Part shown: in pieces, positions 1 to 8,061 of the stretch
Position numbering within the stretch: position 1 is the first letter of the stretch
Layout: each line of letters opens with the position of its first letter
Assembly: GCF_900188105.1 (NCBI RefSeq)
Contig: NZ_FZNP01000017.1
Span: 1-64,000 of the forward strand
Reading direction: 5' to 3'
Length of the DNA: 64,000 nt
DNA from: Actinomadura mexicana
GTDB taxonomy: Bacteria > Actinomycetota > Actinomycetes > Streptosporangiales > Streptosporangiaceae
The notes under the pieces: generated by a model
Databases searched by the model: none
What the model was told of the DNA's origin: nothing
Seen by the model: only the letters and a program-made list of their open reading frames with translations
Position numbers and translations under genes: made by a program

Positions 1-309
1 CACCGCGTGCGCACCCCCACCGGGCTGGACGGCGACCCCATCCCGGTCGACCTGGCCGCCAACGCCGCCAGCCTCGGCGCCGACGTCATCCGCGCGGCCA
101 CGTCCACCGACCTGCGGGACGCGCTCCAGCAGGCGCGCGAGTCCCCGAGGACCACGGTCGTCCACGTTGAGACGAACCCCCTGGCAGGCACCCCCGACAG
201 TGCGGCATGGTGGGACGTCCCGGTCGCGGAGGTGTCGGCGCTGGACTCCACCCGGGAGGCCCGCGCCCGATATGAGAGGGATAGGCGCACGCGCCGTCAT
301 CATCTGTGA
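1..309 (+). CDS. iolD: IolD C-terminal fragment (trihydroxycyclohexanedione hydrolase)
   Basis: Only the last 102 codons are inside the window; the reading frame is open from base 1. The tail, with a WWDVPVAEVS-type motif about 30 residues from the end, matches the C-terminus of IolD. IolD is the thiamine-diphosphate enzyme that hydrolyses 3D-(3,5/4)-trihydroxycyclohexane-1,2-dione in myo-inositol breakdown. The piece seen belongs to the ThDP-binding domain, so the catalytic glutamate is outside. A sugar ABC importer starts 45 bp downstream on the same strand, which fits an inositol catabolic operon. The assignment rests on a short conserved tail; another ThDP enzyme of the acetolactate synthase superfamily is the alternative. 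Confidence 0.72.
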   Translation, partial: HRVRTPTGLDGDPIPVDLAANAASLGADVIRAATSTDLRDALQQARESPRTTVVHVETNPLAGTPDSAAWWDVPVAEVSALDSTREARARYERDRRTRRHHL

Positions 310-354
310 TCAACTCCTCAGACCGACCAATCGGGGAGAAACGGAGAGCAGCCG

Positions 355-1344
355 ATGAGAGGCGTTTTCGCGCACGGGACGTCCAGAGGTCTCGCGGTGC
401 TGGCCGCCGCGGGGCTGCTGGCGCTGAGCGCCTGCAGCAGTTCGGGCGGCAAGAAGTCCGAGGAGACGCCGGAGGGCGCCGGCCCCCGGTTGAAGATCGC
501 GATGGTCACGCACTCCGGCGCGGGCGACACCTTCTGGGACATCGTCCAGAAGGGGGCCAAGGCCGCCGCCGCGAAGGACAACGTCGAGTTCCTCTACTCC
601 GCCGACCCGGACGGCGGCAAGCAGGCCCAGCTCGTCCAGGCCGCCCTCGACAAGAAGGTCGACGGCATCATCGTCACCCTCGCCAAGCCGGACGCGATGA
701 AGGACGTGCTGGCCCGCGCCGCGGCCGCGAAGGTGCCGGTCGTATCGATCAACTCCGGCGCCGAGGAGTCGGCCGGGCTCGGCGCGGTCGCGCACTTCGG
801 GCAGGACGAGTCGATCGCCGGTGAGGCGGCCGGCACGGAGCTGGCGAGGATCGGCGCCAAGAAGGCGCTGTGCGTCGTCCACGAGCAGGGCAACGTCGGC
901 CTGGAGGACCGCTGCGCCGGAGCGAAGAAGACGTTCGGCGGCGACCTGGAGAACCTGTTCGTCCAGGGCACCAACATGCCGGAGGTGAAGTCGTCCATCA
1001 CGGCCAAGCTCCAGGCCGACAAGAGCATCGACGGGATCCTCACGCTCGGCGCCCCGTTCGCCGCGACCGCGGTCGACGCGGGCAAGGAGACCGGCAGCAA
1101 GGCCAAGATCGGAACGTTCGACCTGAACAAGGACCTGATCGCCTCGATCAAGTCCGGCGCGATCGAGTTCGCCGTCGACCAGCAGCCCTACCTGCAGGGC
1201 TACGAGGCCGTCGACGAGCTGTGGCTGCTGAAGAACAACGGCAACGTGCTCGGCGGCGGGCGCCCCGTGCTGACCGGGCCCGCGATCGTGACCGAGCGGA
1301 ACGCGGCCCAGCTGGAGGCGTTCGCGAACCGGGGGACGCGATGA
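355..1344 (+). CDS. Sugar ABC transporter substrate-binding lipoprotein
   Basis: 329 aa. The N-terminus has a basic stretch, a hydrophobic core and the lipobox LSAC with Cys27, so it should be a lipid-anchored binding protein on the outer face of the membrane. The rest is a periplasmic-binding-protein type 1 fold of the ribose/RbsB class (KIAMVTHSGAGDTFWD near residue 47, then DGGKQAQLVQAAL and VDGIIVTLAKPDA). The ATG follows a GGAGA-type ribosome binding site, and the stop overlaps the permease start (ATGA). Lying directly after iolD, its likely ligand is myo-inositol or a related cyclitol or sugar; the ligand is inferred from context only. Confidence 0.88.
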   Translation: MRGVFAHGTSRGLAVLAAAGLLALSACSSSGGKKSEETPEGAGPRLKIAMVTHSGAGDTFWDIVQKGAKAAAAKDNVEFLYSADPDGGKQAQLVQAALDKKVDGIIVTLAKPDAMKDVLARAAAAKVPVVSINSGAEESAGLGAVAHFGQDESIAGEAAGTELARIGAKKALCVVHEQGNVGLEDRCAGAKKTFGGDLENLFVQGTNMPEVKSSITAKLQADKSIDGILTLGAPFAATAVDAGKETGSKAKIGTFDLNKDLIASIKSGAIEFAVDQQPYLQGYEAVDELWLLKNNGNVLGGGRPVLTGPAIVTERNAAQLEAFANRGTR

Positions 1345-2393
1345 CCCAGGCGGTGGCCGGGCCGCCCGCGGCCCGCCCCGACGAGCGCCTGGCCGGGCGG
1401 TCGCCGCTGCGGCGGCTGCTGGGCCGCCCGGAGCTCGGCGCGCTGCTCGGCGCGGTGGCGCTGTTCGCGTTCTTCTCGATCGTCGCGGACGCGTTCCTGC
1501 GCGCCGGGTCGTTCTCCACCGTGCTGTACGCGGCCTCGACGTTCGGGATCATGGCGGTCGGGGTGTCGCTGCTGATGATCGGCGGCGAGTTCGACCTGTC
1601 CGCCGGGGTGATGGTGACGTCCTCGGCGCTGATCGCCGCGCTGACCGCCTACCAGTTCACGCTGAACGTGTGGGCGGGCGTGGTGATCTCGCTGGTGCTG
1701 ACGCTGGCGCTCGGCATGGTGAACGGCGTGCTGTACGTCCGGACGCGGCTGCCGAGCTTCATCATCACGCTCGCCACGTTCTTCATGCTCGCGGGCCTGA
1801 ACCTCGGCGTGACGAAGGCGCTCACCGGCAACGTCGCCAGCGACTCCGTCCGCGACATGGACGGCTTCGCCTCCGCCCGCGCGGTCTTCGCCTCCGACGT
1901 GGACGTGCTCGGCGTCAACGTCAAGGTCACGGTGTTCTGGTGGCTGCTGTTCACGGCGATCGCCACCTGGCTCCTGCTGCGCACCCGCGTCGGCAACTGG
2001 ATCTTCGCGGTGGGCGGGGCCGCCGGCAGCGCCCGCGCGGTCGGCGTGCCCGTCGACCGCGTGAAGATCGGGCTGTTCATGGGCGTCGCGCTGTGCGCCT
2101 GGTTCTCCGGGATGCACCTGGTGTTCGCGTTCGCGACCGTCCAGTCGGGAGAGGGCGTCGGCAACGAGTTCCTCTACATCATCTGCGCGGTCATCGGCGG
2201 GTGCCTGCTCACCGGCGGCTACGGGTCGGCGATCGGCGCGGCGATCGGCGCGTTCATCTTCGGCATGACGAACAAGGGCATCGTGTACGCCGAGTGGAAC
2301 CCCGACTGGTTCCGGTTCTTCCTCGGCGCGATGCTGCTGATCGCCACCGTGGTCAACCTGGTCGTGCGGCGCAGAGTGGAGCGGTCGCCATGA
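1341..2393 (+). CDS. Sugar ABC transporter permease (RbsC-like)
   Basis: 350 aa with about nine or ten hydrophobic segments and the BPD_transp_2 pattern, including MAVGVSLLMIGGEFDLSAG around residues 70-90 and ICAVIGGCLLTGGYGSAIGA near residue 280. It forms the membrane channel of a ribose-type importer, probably as a homodimer. The start codon overlaps the stop of the binding-protein gene and its own stop overlaps the ATPase start, so the three genes look translationally coupled. A soluble N-terminal tail of about 30 residues precedes the first membrane helix. Confidence 0.9.
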   Translation: MTQAVAGPPAARPDERLAGRSPLRRLLGRPELGALLGAVALFAFFSIVADAFLRAGSFSTVLYAASTFGIMAVGVSLLMIGGEFDLSAGVMVTSSALIAALTAYQFTLNVWAGVVISLVLTLALGMVNGVLYVRTRLPSFIITLATFFMLAGLNLGVTKALTGNVASDSVRDMDGFASARAVFASDVDVLGVNVKVTVFWWLLFTAIATWLLLRTRVGNWIFAVGGAAGSARAVGVPVDRVKIGLFMGVALCAWFSGMHLVFAFATVQSGEGVGNEFLYIICAVIGGCLLTGGYGSAIGAAIGAFIFGMTNKGIVYAEWNPDWFRFFLGAMLLIATVVNLVVRRRVERSP

Positions 2394-3232
2394 CGGACGC
2401 GAAGGGGGCGCCGCTCATCAGGCTCAGCGGCGTCGGCAAGAACTACGGCAACGTCATCGCGTTGCGCGACGTGGACCTGGAGGCCTCCGCGGGCGAGGTC
2501 ACCTGCGTCCTCGGCGACAACGGGGCCGGCAAGTCCACGCTCATCAAGGTCGTCGCGGGGCTGCACCGCCACGACCTCGGCACCTACGAGGTGCGGGGCG
2601 AGGAGGTGAGCTTCGGCTCGCCCCGCGACGCGCTCGAACGCGGCATCGCGACCGTCTACCAGGACCTGGCGGTCGTCCCGCTCATGCCGGTCTGGCGCAA
2701 CTTCTTCCTCGGCTCGGAGAAGCGGGTGCGCTTCGGGCGCATGGACGTCAGGTCCATGCGCGCGACCACCCACCGGGAGATGGCCGCGATGGGCATCGAC
2801 CTGCGCGACGTGGACCAGCCCATCGGCACCCTGTCGGGCGGCGAGCGGCAGTGCGTGGCCATCGCCCGCGCCGTCCACTTCGGCGCCGAGGCCCTCGTCC
2901 TGGACGAGCCCACCGCCGCCCTCGGCGTCAAGCAGGCCGGGGTGGTGCTGCGCTACATCGTGCAGGCGCGGGAACGGGGCCTCGCGGTCGTCTTCATCAC
3001 CCACAACCCGCACCACGCCTACCCCGTCGGCGACCGCTTCCTGATCCTCAACCGGGGGCGCGGCATCGGCCACCACACCAAGGAGGAGATCACCCGCGAG
3101 GAGCTCACCGCCCTCATGGCGGGCGGCGGCGAGCTGGAGGAGCTCGCCCACGAACTCGACGCGGCGGGCTCGTCCGCCGCCGCCGTGCAGATGGCGAAGG
3201 AGGCCGAGAGCCTGGGCCTCACCGACGACTGA
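2390..3232 (+). CDS. Sugar ABC transporter ATPase, single-domain
   Basis: 280 aa with one complete ABC cassette: Walker A GDNGAGKST (residues 42-50), signature LSGGERQ, Walker B ALVLDEPTA and a switch histidine in VVFITHN. Ribose-type importers usually have a fused double ATPase of about 500 residues (RbsA); this one has a single cassette and would have to act as a homodimer, as is seen for some actinobacterial sugar importers. The start overlaps the permease stop. The C-terminal 40 residues are Glu/Ala rich and look flexible. A strong hairpin follows the stop codon, so the operon probably ends here. Confidence 0.9.
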   Translation: MTDAKGAPLIRLSGVGKNYGNVIALRDVDLEASAGEVTCVLGDNGAGKSTLIKVVAGLHRHDLGTYEVRGEEVSFGSPRDALERGIATVYQDLAVVPLMPVWRNFFLGSEKRVRFGRMDVRSMRATTHREMAAMGIDLRDVDQPIGTLSGGERQCVAIARAVHFGAEALVLDEPTAALGVKQAGVVLRYIVQARERGLAVVFITHNPHHAYPVGDRFLILNRGRGIGHHTKEEITREELTALMAGGGELEELAHELDAAGSSAAAVQMAKEAESLGLTDD

Positions 3233-3237
3233 CGGGC

Positions 3238-3265
3238 GCCCCGGGCCGCCCGCGCGGCCCGGGGC
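3238..3265 (+). terminator. GC-rich hairpin after the ABC operon
   Basis: A perfect 12-bp stem (GCCCCGGGCCGC pairing with GCGGCCCGGGGC) with a 4-nt loop starts 5 bp after the ATPase stop codon. There is no T-run, which is common for actinomycete terminators. Confidence 0.65.
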
Positions 3266-3398
3266 GGAGACGGCGCGGGCGCGCTCCCCAGACCGAGACG
3301 GCGAAACCGTGGCGGACCACGCAGCGCGATGCCACACTCACAGGGCCATGACGGACGTCCTGGCCCCGCGGCGACGCGGGCACGGAACGGCAGGGACC

Positions 3399-3497
3399 AT
3401 GACCGCGCCGGAGACCCCCGTGAAGACCGACCTCCCCGCCGAGCCCGGCCCGGACGAGGGCGAGGCCCTCGTCCGCGGGCCCGGCCGGGAGTGGTGA
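3399..3497 (+). CDS. Possible 32-aa peptide upstream of the AMP-binding gene
   Basis: A short ATG frame with an AGGGA ribosome-binding-like sequence encodes a Pro/Glu/Gly-rich 32-residue peptide ending RGPGREW. It stops 3 bp before the GTG of the next gene; an in-frame ATG at 3348 would give 49 aa. It could be a translational-coupling leader or chance. I recognise no family and no peptide-modification enzyme lies next to it. Confidence 0.25.
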   Translation: MTAPETPVKTDLPAEPGPDEGEALVRGPGREW

Positions 3498-3500
3498 GGT

Positions 3501-4949
3501 GTGGACCACGCCTACCCGGCGGTCACCGTGACCCGCGCGGTGCTCGGCACCGCCCCCGACCCCGGGAAGACCGCGGTGCTGGACGCGTCGTCCGGACGCT
3601 CCCTGTCCCACGCGGAACTCTCCGCCCTCGTCGGGACCGTGGCCTCCGCCCTCGCACGCGCCGGATCCATGCCGGGGGACGTGATCGGCCTGCGCCTGCG
3701 CGAGCCCCTGGACCTCGCCGTCGCCCTGCACGCGGTGATCGCGGCCGGCGCCGTCCCCTTCCCCCGCACCGGCCCGGACACGTCCCGACTGCTCGAAGAG
3801 ACCGGCGCCCGCTCCGCCATCACCGACGACCCCCGCGGCGACGGCGGCCCGCACACCGGCGAGGCGACCCTGCTGCGGCTCACCGACCTGCTCGCCGCCC
3901 CGGCCCCCGCCGACCCGCGCACCGCCGGTGCCCGCACCTGCGGCGACGTCGCGCTGCTGGCGTGCACGCGGGGGACCGGCAGGGGGCCTGCCCGGACGGT
4001 GCGGCTGACGCACGCGGAGGTCGTGGCGGGCCTGATGAGGGTCGCCGAGTCGGCCATGTTCGGCGGCGGGGACACGGTGCTGAGCGCGCTGCCGTTCAGC
4101 ACCGTCCTCGGGCTGAACGGGGTGCTCAACCCGGCGCTGCGGCTCGGCGCCACCGTCGTCGCCTTCTCCGGGGCGGGACGCCACGACCTGCTCCGCGCGC
4201 TGCGGGACCACCGGGTGACCGTCGCGGTACTGCCGCCGGAGCTCCTGGAGGCCCTCGCCTACGAGCGCGCCGTCTGCCGTTACGACCTGCGGGCGCTGCG
4301 CGCCGTCGTGGTCGCCGGCGGGCCGCTCGCGGCGGAGGAGGCGCGCGCCGCCGCGGCCCGGCTCGGCTGCCCGGTGCGGCAGGCCTACGGGCTGGCCGAG
4401 GCCGGCGGGTTCACCCACCTCAACCTGCGCGCCGCCGAGGAGGGGACGCTCGACTCGGTCGGGCGCGGCCTGCCGGGCGTGGCGTGGCGGGTCGTGGACC
4501 CGCGCACCGGGGCGGTGCAGCCGGCCTACCAGCCGGGCGAGATGTGCGTGCGGCTCCCGGTGGCGCGGGCCGCCGCGGGGCCCGCGCGGTGGCTGCCCAC
4601 CGGGGACTCGGCGTTCGCCGACGAGCACGGCCGGGTGTTCATCCTCGGACGGCTCGCCGGCGCGCACCGCGAACCGCCCGGCGACCCGGAGGCGGTGCTG
4701 GCCGCGCATCCGTCCGTGGGGGACGCCGTCGTGGCGCCCGCCCCCGACGACGACCTCGGGCTCGCGCCCCACGCGTTCGCCGTGCTGGCCGAACCGGTGT
4801 CCGAGGCCGACCTCCTCGCCCATGTCAACGGGCGCGTGCCGAGGACCCGGGAGGTGTCGGCGGTGCACGTCGTGGACGAGATCCCCCGCACGCCCGACGG
4901 CCGGGTCAGGCGCCGGGAGCTGCTGGAGCGCGCCGGCCTCTCCCCGTGA
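3501..4949 (+). CDS. AMP-binding (acyl-CoA synthetase-like) protein with degenerate active site
   Basis: 482 aa, GTG start. The overall fold is that of an ANL-superfamily acyl/aryl-CoA ligase: substrate-pocket YGLAEAGG in the middle, TGDSAFADEHGRVFILGRL for the hinge region, and a C-terminal IPRTPDGRVRRREL. Two key sites are changed. The phosphate-binding loop reads CTRGTGRGPARTV and lacks the usual TSGTTGxPK, and the C-terminal catalytic lysine (normally GK) is arginine. It may be inactive, regulatory, or use another chemistry. It is close to the usual family length and stands alone between two hairpin-flanked neighbours. Confidence 0.75.
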   Translation: MDHAYPAVTVTRAVLGTAPDPGKTAVLDASSGRSLSHAELSALVGTVASALARAGSMPGDVIGLRLREPLDLAVALHAVIAAGAVPFPRTGPDTSRLLEETGARSAITDDPRGDGGPHTGEATLLRLTDLLAAPAPADPRTAGARTCGDVALLACTRGTGRGPARTVRLTHAEVVAGLMRVAESAMFGGGDTVLSALPFSTVLGLNGVLNPALRLGATVVAFSGAGRHDLLRALRDHRVTVAVLPPELLEALAYERAVCRYDLRALRAVVVAGGPLAAEEARAAAARLGCPVRQAYGLAEAGGFTHLNLRAAEEGTLDSVGRGLPGVAWRVVDPRTGAVQPAYQPGEMCVRLPVARAAAGPARWLPTGDSAFADEHGRVFILGRLAGAHREPPGDPEAVLAAHPSVGDAVVAPAPDDDLGLAPHAFAVLAEPVSEADLLAHVNGRVPRTREVSAVHVVDEIPRTPDGRVRRRELLERAGLSP

Positions 4950-5094
4950 CGTGCACCCGCGACCGGGCACTTCTTCGATGCGCCGCCGGACGCGCGGGCT
5001 GCCTTCGCCGCATGGCCTGCGCCGCCACGAGGCCCGGCACGGCGACGCCGTGCGCGTTCCCGCGCGCCCCGGGGACGCGCGGGAGCGGCGGGTG

Positions 5095-6537
5095 TCAGCC
5101 CGCGGGGGCGGGGTGGGGGATGGACTTGTGCTCCAGGTAGGCGTGCATGCCCTCGGGGCCGAGCTCGCGGCCGAGGCCGCTGTTCTTGTAACCGCCGAAC
5201 GGGGTGTTCGGGTCGAGGGTGTACATGTTGACGCCGCAGCTCCCGGTGCGGATGCGGCGGGCGACGTCGACGCCGTGGTCGACGTCGGAGGTCCAGACCG
5301 AGCCGCCGAGCCCGTAGTCGCTGTCGTTGGCGATCCTGATGGCGTCGGCCTCGTCCTCGTAGGGGATGAGGACCAGCACGGGGCCGAAGATCTCCTCGCG
5401 GGCGATGCGCATGTCGTTGCCGACGTCGCCGAAGACGGTGGGCGCGACGTACCAGCCGCGGTCGTGCGGGCGGTTCAGCCCGCCGGTGATCAGCTTGGCG
5501 CCCTCGTCCTGGCCGATCCGGATGTAGTTCTCCACGCGCTCCTGCTGCCGCCTGGCGACCAGCGGGCCGATCTCGCAGCCGTAGTCGGAGGGGTCGCCGA
5601 CGGCGAGGCCGCCGACCATGGTCGCGAGGGCGTCGGCGACCTCGTCGTAGCGGCGGCGGGACGCCAGGATGCGGGTCTGCGCGGCGCACGCCTCGCCGTT
5701 GTTCATCAGCGAGGCGAGCTTGAAGCCCTCGATGGTGGAGGCCAGGTCCGCGTCGTCCAAAATGATCGCGGCGGACTTGCCGCCGAGTTCGAGGGTGACC
5801 CGCTTGAGCTGCTCGCCGCAGACCGCGCCGATCTTGCGCCCGGCGGCGGTGGAGCCGGTGAAGGACACCTTGTCGACGTCGGGGTGCGCGACGAGGTAGG
5901 CGCCGACCTCGCGTCCGGCCGGGACGAGGTTGACGACGCCCTCGGGGATGCCCGCCTCGCGGATCCACTCGGCGAGCAGGTAGGAGTCCAGGGGGGTCTC
6001 GGGGGAGGGCTTGGCCACGACCGTGCAGCCGGCGATGAGCGCGGGCGCGAGCTTGAGCATCAGCGTGAACTGCGGGACGTTCCACGGGACGATCGCCGCG
6101 ACGACGCCGACCGGCTCCTGGGTGACCGTCACCGGGCCCAGCATGCCCTGCCGCTCCTCCTCCCAGGTGTAGGAGGCGGCGAGGTCCACGTAGTACTGCA
6201 GCACCATCTGCGGGATGGCCGACTGCCCGAACACCGAGAACATGATGGGCGATCCCATCTCGGCGGTCACGAGGTCGGCCATCTCCTGCTGCCGCTCGGC
6301 GTAGATCGCCGAGAGCCGGCCGACGATCTCCGCGCGCTCGGCGGGGGTCATCCGCGGCCAGGGGCCCTCGTCGAAGGCGCGCCGGGCCGCCGCGACGGCC
6401 GCGTCGATGTCGCCCTCGGTGCCCTCGGGGACCCGCCCGATGACCTCCTCGGTGTGCGGGGAGACGACGTCGATCACGCCGGTCCCGGCCGGTGCGGCCC
6501 ACTGGCCTCCGATGAACAGCCGATCGTGCTCGCGCAT
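5095..6537 (-). CDS. NAD(P)-dependent aldehyde dehydrogenase
   Basis: 480 aa. The start chosen has a clear AGGGGAGG ribosome binding site 9 bp upstream; a longer open frame exists but is not needed. Family landmarks are present: the Rossmann PWNVPQ segment, the FTGSTAAGRKI loop, the catalytic glutamate in LELGGKS, the nucleophile Cys near residue 283 (NNGEACAAQTR), and EEIFGPVL near the C-terminus. It oxidises an aldehyde to an acid in the cytoplasm; the substrate cannot be told from sequence. It is a single-gene unit, convergent with the AMP-binding gene. Confidence 0.92.
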   Translation of the reverse strand: MREHDRLFIGGQWAAPAGTGVIDVVSPHTEEVIGRVPEGTEGDIDAAVAAARRAFDEGPWPRMTPAERAEIVGRLSAIYAERQQEMADLVTAEMGSPIMFSVFGQSAIPQMVLQYYVDLAASYTWEEERQGMLGPVTVTQEPVGVVAAIVPWNVPQFTLMLKLAPALIAGCTVVAKPSPETPLDSYLLAEWIREAGIPEGVVNLVPAGREVGAYLVAHPDVDKVSFTGSTAAGRKIGAVCGEQLKRVTLELGGKSAAIILDDADLASTIEGFKLASLMNNGEACAAQTRILASRRRYDEVADALATMVGGLAVGDPSDYGCEIGPLVARRQQERVENYIRIGQDEGAKLITGGLNRPHDRGWYVAPTVFGDVGNDMRIAREEIFGPVLVLIPYEDEADAIRIANDSDYGLGGSVWTSDVDHGVDVARRIRTGSCGVNMYTLDPNTPFGGYKNSGLGRELGPEGMHAYLEHKSIPHPAPAG

Positions 6538-6575
6538 GCTGCTGTGCCTCCCCTGCCCGAGGGCCGACGCGGGTA

Positions 6576-6650
6576 ACCGAATGCTTGCTTGGTCACAGCA
6601 TCGCATGACGTCCCGGGGCGTTGGCAAGAGGAATGAGACTGGAGTCTCAT
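6576..6650. promoter_or_regulatory. Operator-like repeats in the 300-bp gap upstream of the aldehyde dehydrogenase
   Basis: The gap 6538-6837 holds no credible gene. It contains a perfect 8-bp inverted repeat, ATGAGACT-GG-AGTCTCAT, at 6633-6650, and a looser dyad ACCGAATGCTTGCTTGGT at 6576-6593 that resembles TetR-type sites. Both lie 40-115 bp upstream of the aldehyde dehydrogenase start. No matching regulator gene is adjacent. Confidence 0.45.
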
Positions 6651-6837
6651 CCGGTCCGGCCCGTCGAGCCGCGGCGGCGCCCGCTGAGCCCGGCGGCGCC
6701 GAACGAGGGCCGGGACGACATTCCCGACGAGCGCGCGGCGAGGACGCCGGGCGGCTGCGGGACGGGAACCTCCCCGCCGCCGGAACACGCTGCTTCCACG
6801 AGCGCGAGGGGCGGCCCCGCGCGGCCTCCGGCTTCAC

Positions 6838-7272
6838 CTAGAGCAGGTGCGCGTTCGGGCGGCGGGCGCGCTCGGCGAGCTCGGGCAGCTCGACCGCCTC
6901 GACGCCCGCGGCCGCGAGGATCCCCGCGCCCGCGCCCGCGGCGAACAGGGCCGGCTCGCGCCAGGCGAACACGACGCGGCGGGCGCCCGAAGCGACGATC
7001 AGCTCCGCGCACGTGCGGGGGCGCGACGCGCGGTGCCCGCACGGTTCGAGCGAGCTGTAGACGGTCGCGCCGGCCAGGTCGCCGCCGGCCCTGGCGAGCG
7101 CGGCCTCCTCGGCGTGGTCGTGCGGGTCGTCCTCGCGGGAGAAGCCGCGTGCGAACTCCCGCCCGTCCGGCCCGACGACGACCGCGCCCACCGAGAACGC
7201 GGTGCGCGAGGGCGGGCACAGGGCCGCGAGGTCGCAGGCCAGGGCCAGCCAGCCGAGGTCATCCACGCGCAC
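6838..7272 (-). CDS. RibD-like pyrimidine deaminase, stand-alone
   Basis: 144 aa, GTG start (an in-frame GTG at 7266 is an alternative). It carries the zinc-deaminase signature: HAEE near residue 53 and PCGHRxxxRPRTC about 40 residues later. This matches the deaminase half of riboflavin biosynthesis protein RibD, which removes the amino group of diaminohydroxyphosphoribosylaminopyrimidine. In most bacteria this domain is fused N-terminally to the reductase. Here it is a separate gene placed after the reductase gene and overlapping it by 14 bp. Confidence 0.85.
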   Translation of the reverse strand: MRVDDLGWLALACDLAALCPPSRTAFSVGAVVVGPDGREFARGFSREDDPHDHAEEAALARAGGDLAGATVYSSLEPCGHRASRPRTCAELIVASGARRVVFAWREPALFAAGAGAGILAAAGVEAVELPELAERARRPNAHLL

Positions 7273-7945
7273 CGCCGACCAGGTAGCGCAGCAGGGCGAG
7301 GTCGCCGATGCGGGTGGCCTCCTCCAGCCGCATCGGCCGAGACGGCGACTGCGGGAACACCCCGGACCGCACGAAGCGCGGCGCGGACGGGTCGCCGACG
7401 AAGAACGGCGCCACCACCAGCTGCAGCTCGTCCACCGCGCCGGCGGTGAGGAACAGCGTGTGGATCCCGCCGCCGCCCTCGACCATCAGCCGCCGGACGC
7501 CCCGGGACGCGAGGTCGCCGAGCACCGTGCCGAGCGCGAGCGGGTCGCCGGCGTCCACGACCTCGGCGAAGCCGGCCAGCCGGGCCGCCAGCACGCCCGC
7601 CGTGCCGGTCGGGGCGTACACGAGCTTCGGGGACTCGCCCGTGGTGAAGAACCGCGCGCCGGGGTCGAGGTCGCCGCTCCAGGTCATCGTCACCTTGGTG
7701 AGGTCGGGCGGCAGCCCGCGCGCGACCCGCTGATCCCGCCGCGAAGCCGACCGGACGAGCAGCCTCGGGTCGTCGGCCCGGACGGTGCCCGCGCCGACGA
7801 GGATCGCGTCGCAGCCGGCGCGCACCGCGTCGACCCGGTCCCAGTCCGCCGTGCTGGACAGCCGCAGCCGCTCCGGAGTCGCGTCGTCGATGTAGCCGTC
7901 GGCGGACATCGCGCAGCTCAGAAGCACGTAGGGACGGTCGCTCAC
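7259..7945 (-). CDS. RibD C-terminal-type pyrimidine reductase
   Basis: 228 aa, GTG start. It matches the RibD_C/dihydrofolate-reductase-like fold: an N-terminal VLLSCAMSADGYIDD strand-loop, DAILVGAGTVRADDPRLL, and the late EGGGGIHT cofactor loop. The product would reduce the ribosyl group of the deaminated riboflavin precursor using NADPH. The deaminase gene follows with a 14-bp overlap, so the pair probably restores a full RibD activity from two polypeptides. No ribA, ribB, ribE or ribH lies nearby, so a role in another pteridine- or deazapurine-like pathway remains possible. Confidence 0.83.
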   Translation of the reverse strand: MSDRPYVLLSCAMSADGYIDDATPERLRLSSTADWDRVDAVRAGCDAILVGAGTVRADDPRLLVRSASRRDQRVARGLPPDLTKVTMTWSGDLDPGARFFTTGESPKLVYAPTGTAGVLAARLAGFAEVVDAGDPLALGTVLGDLASRGVRRLMVEGGGGIHTLFLTAGAVDELQLVVAPFFVGDPSAPRFVRSGVFPQSPSRPMRLEEATRIGDLALLRYLVGGARG

Positions 7946-8061
7946 GCCGCCACCCTACGGGAGCGCCGCGTCCTTGATCGCATCGCCCGCGCAGATCGTT
8001 TGAGGCGACTCGGCGTTTCTGCGCCGGATGTGTCGGAGGGGGTGCCTATGGTTGCTGCGAC

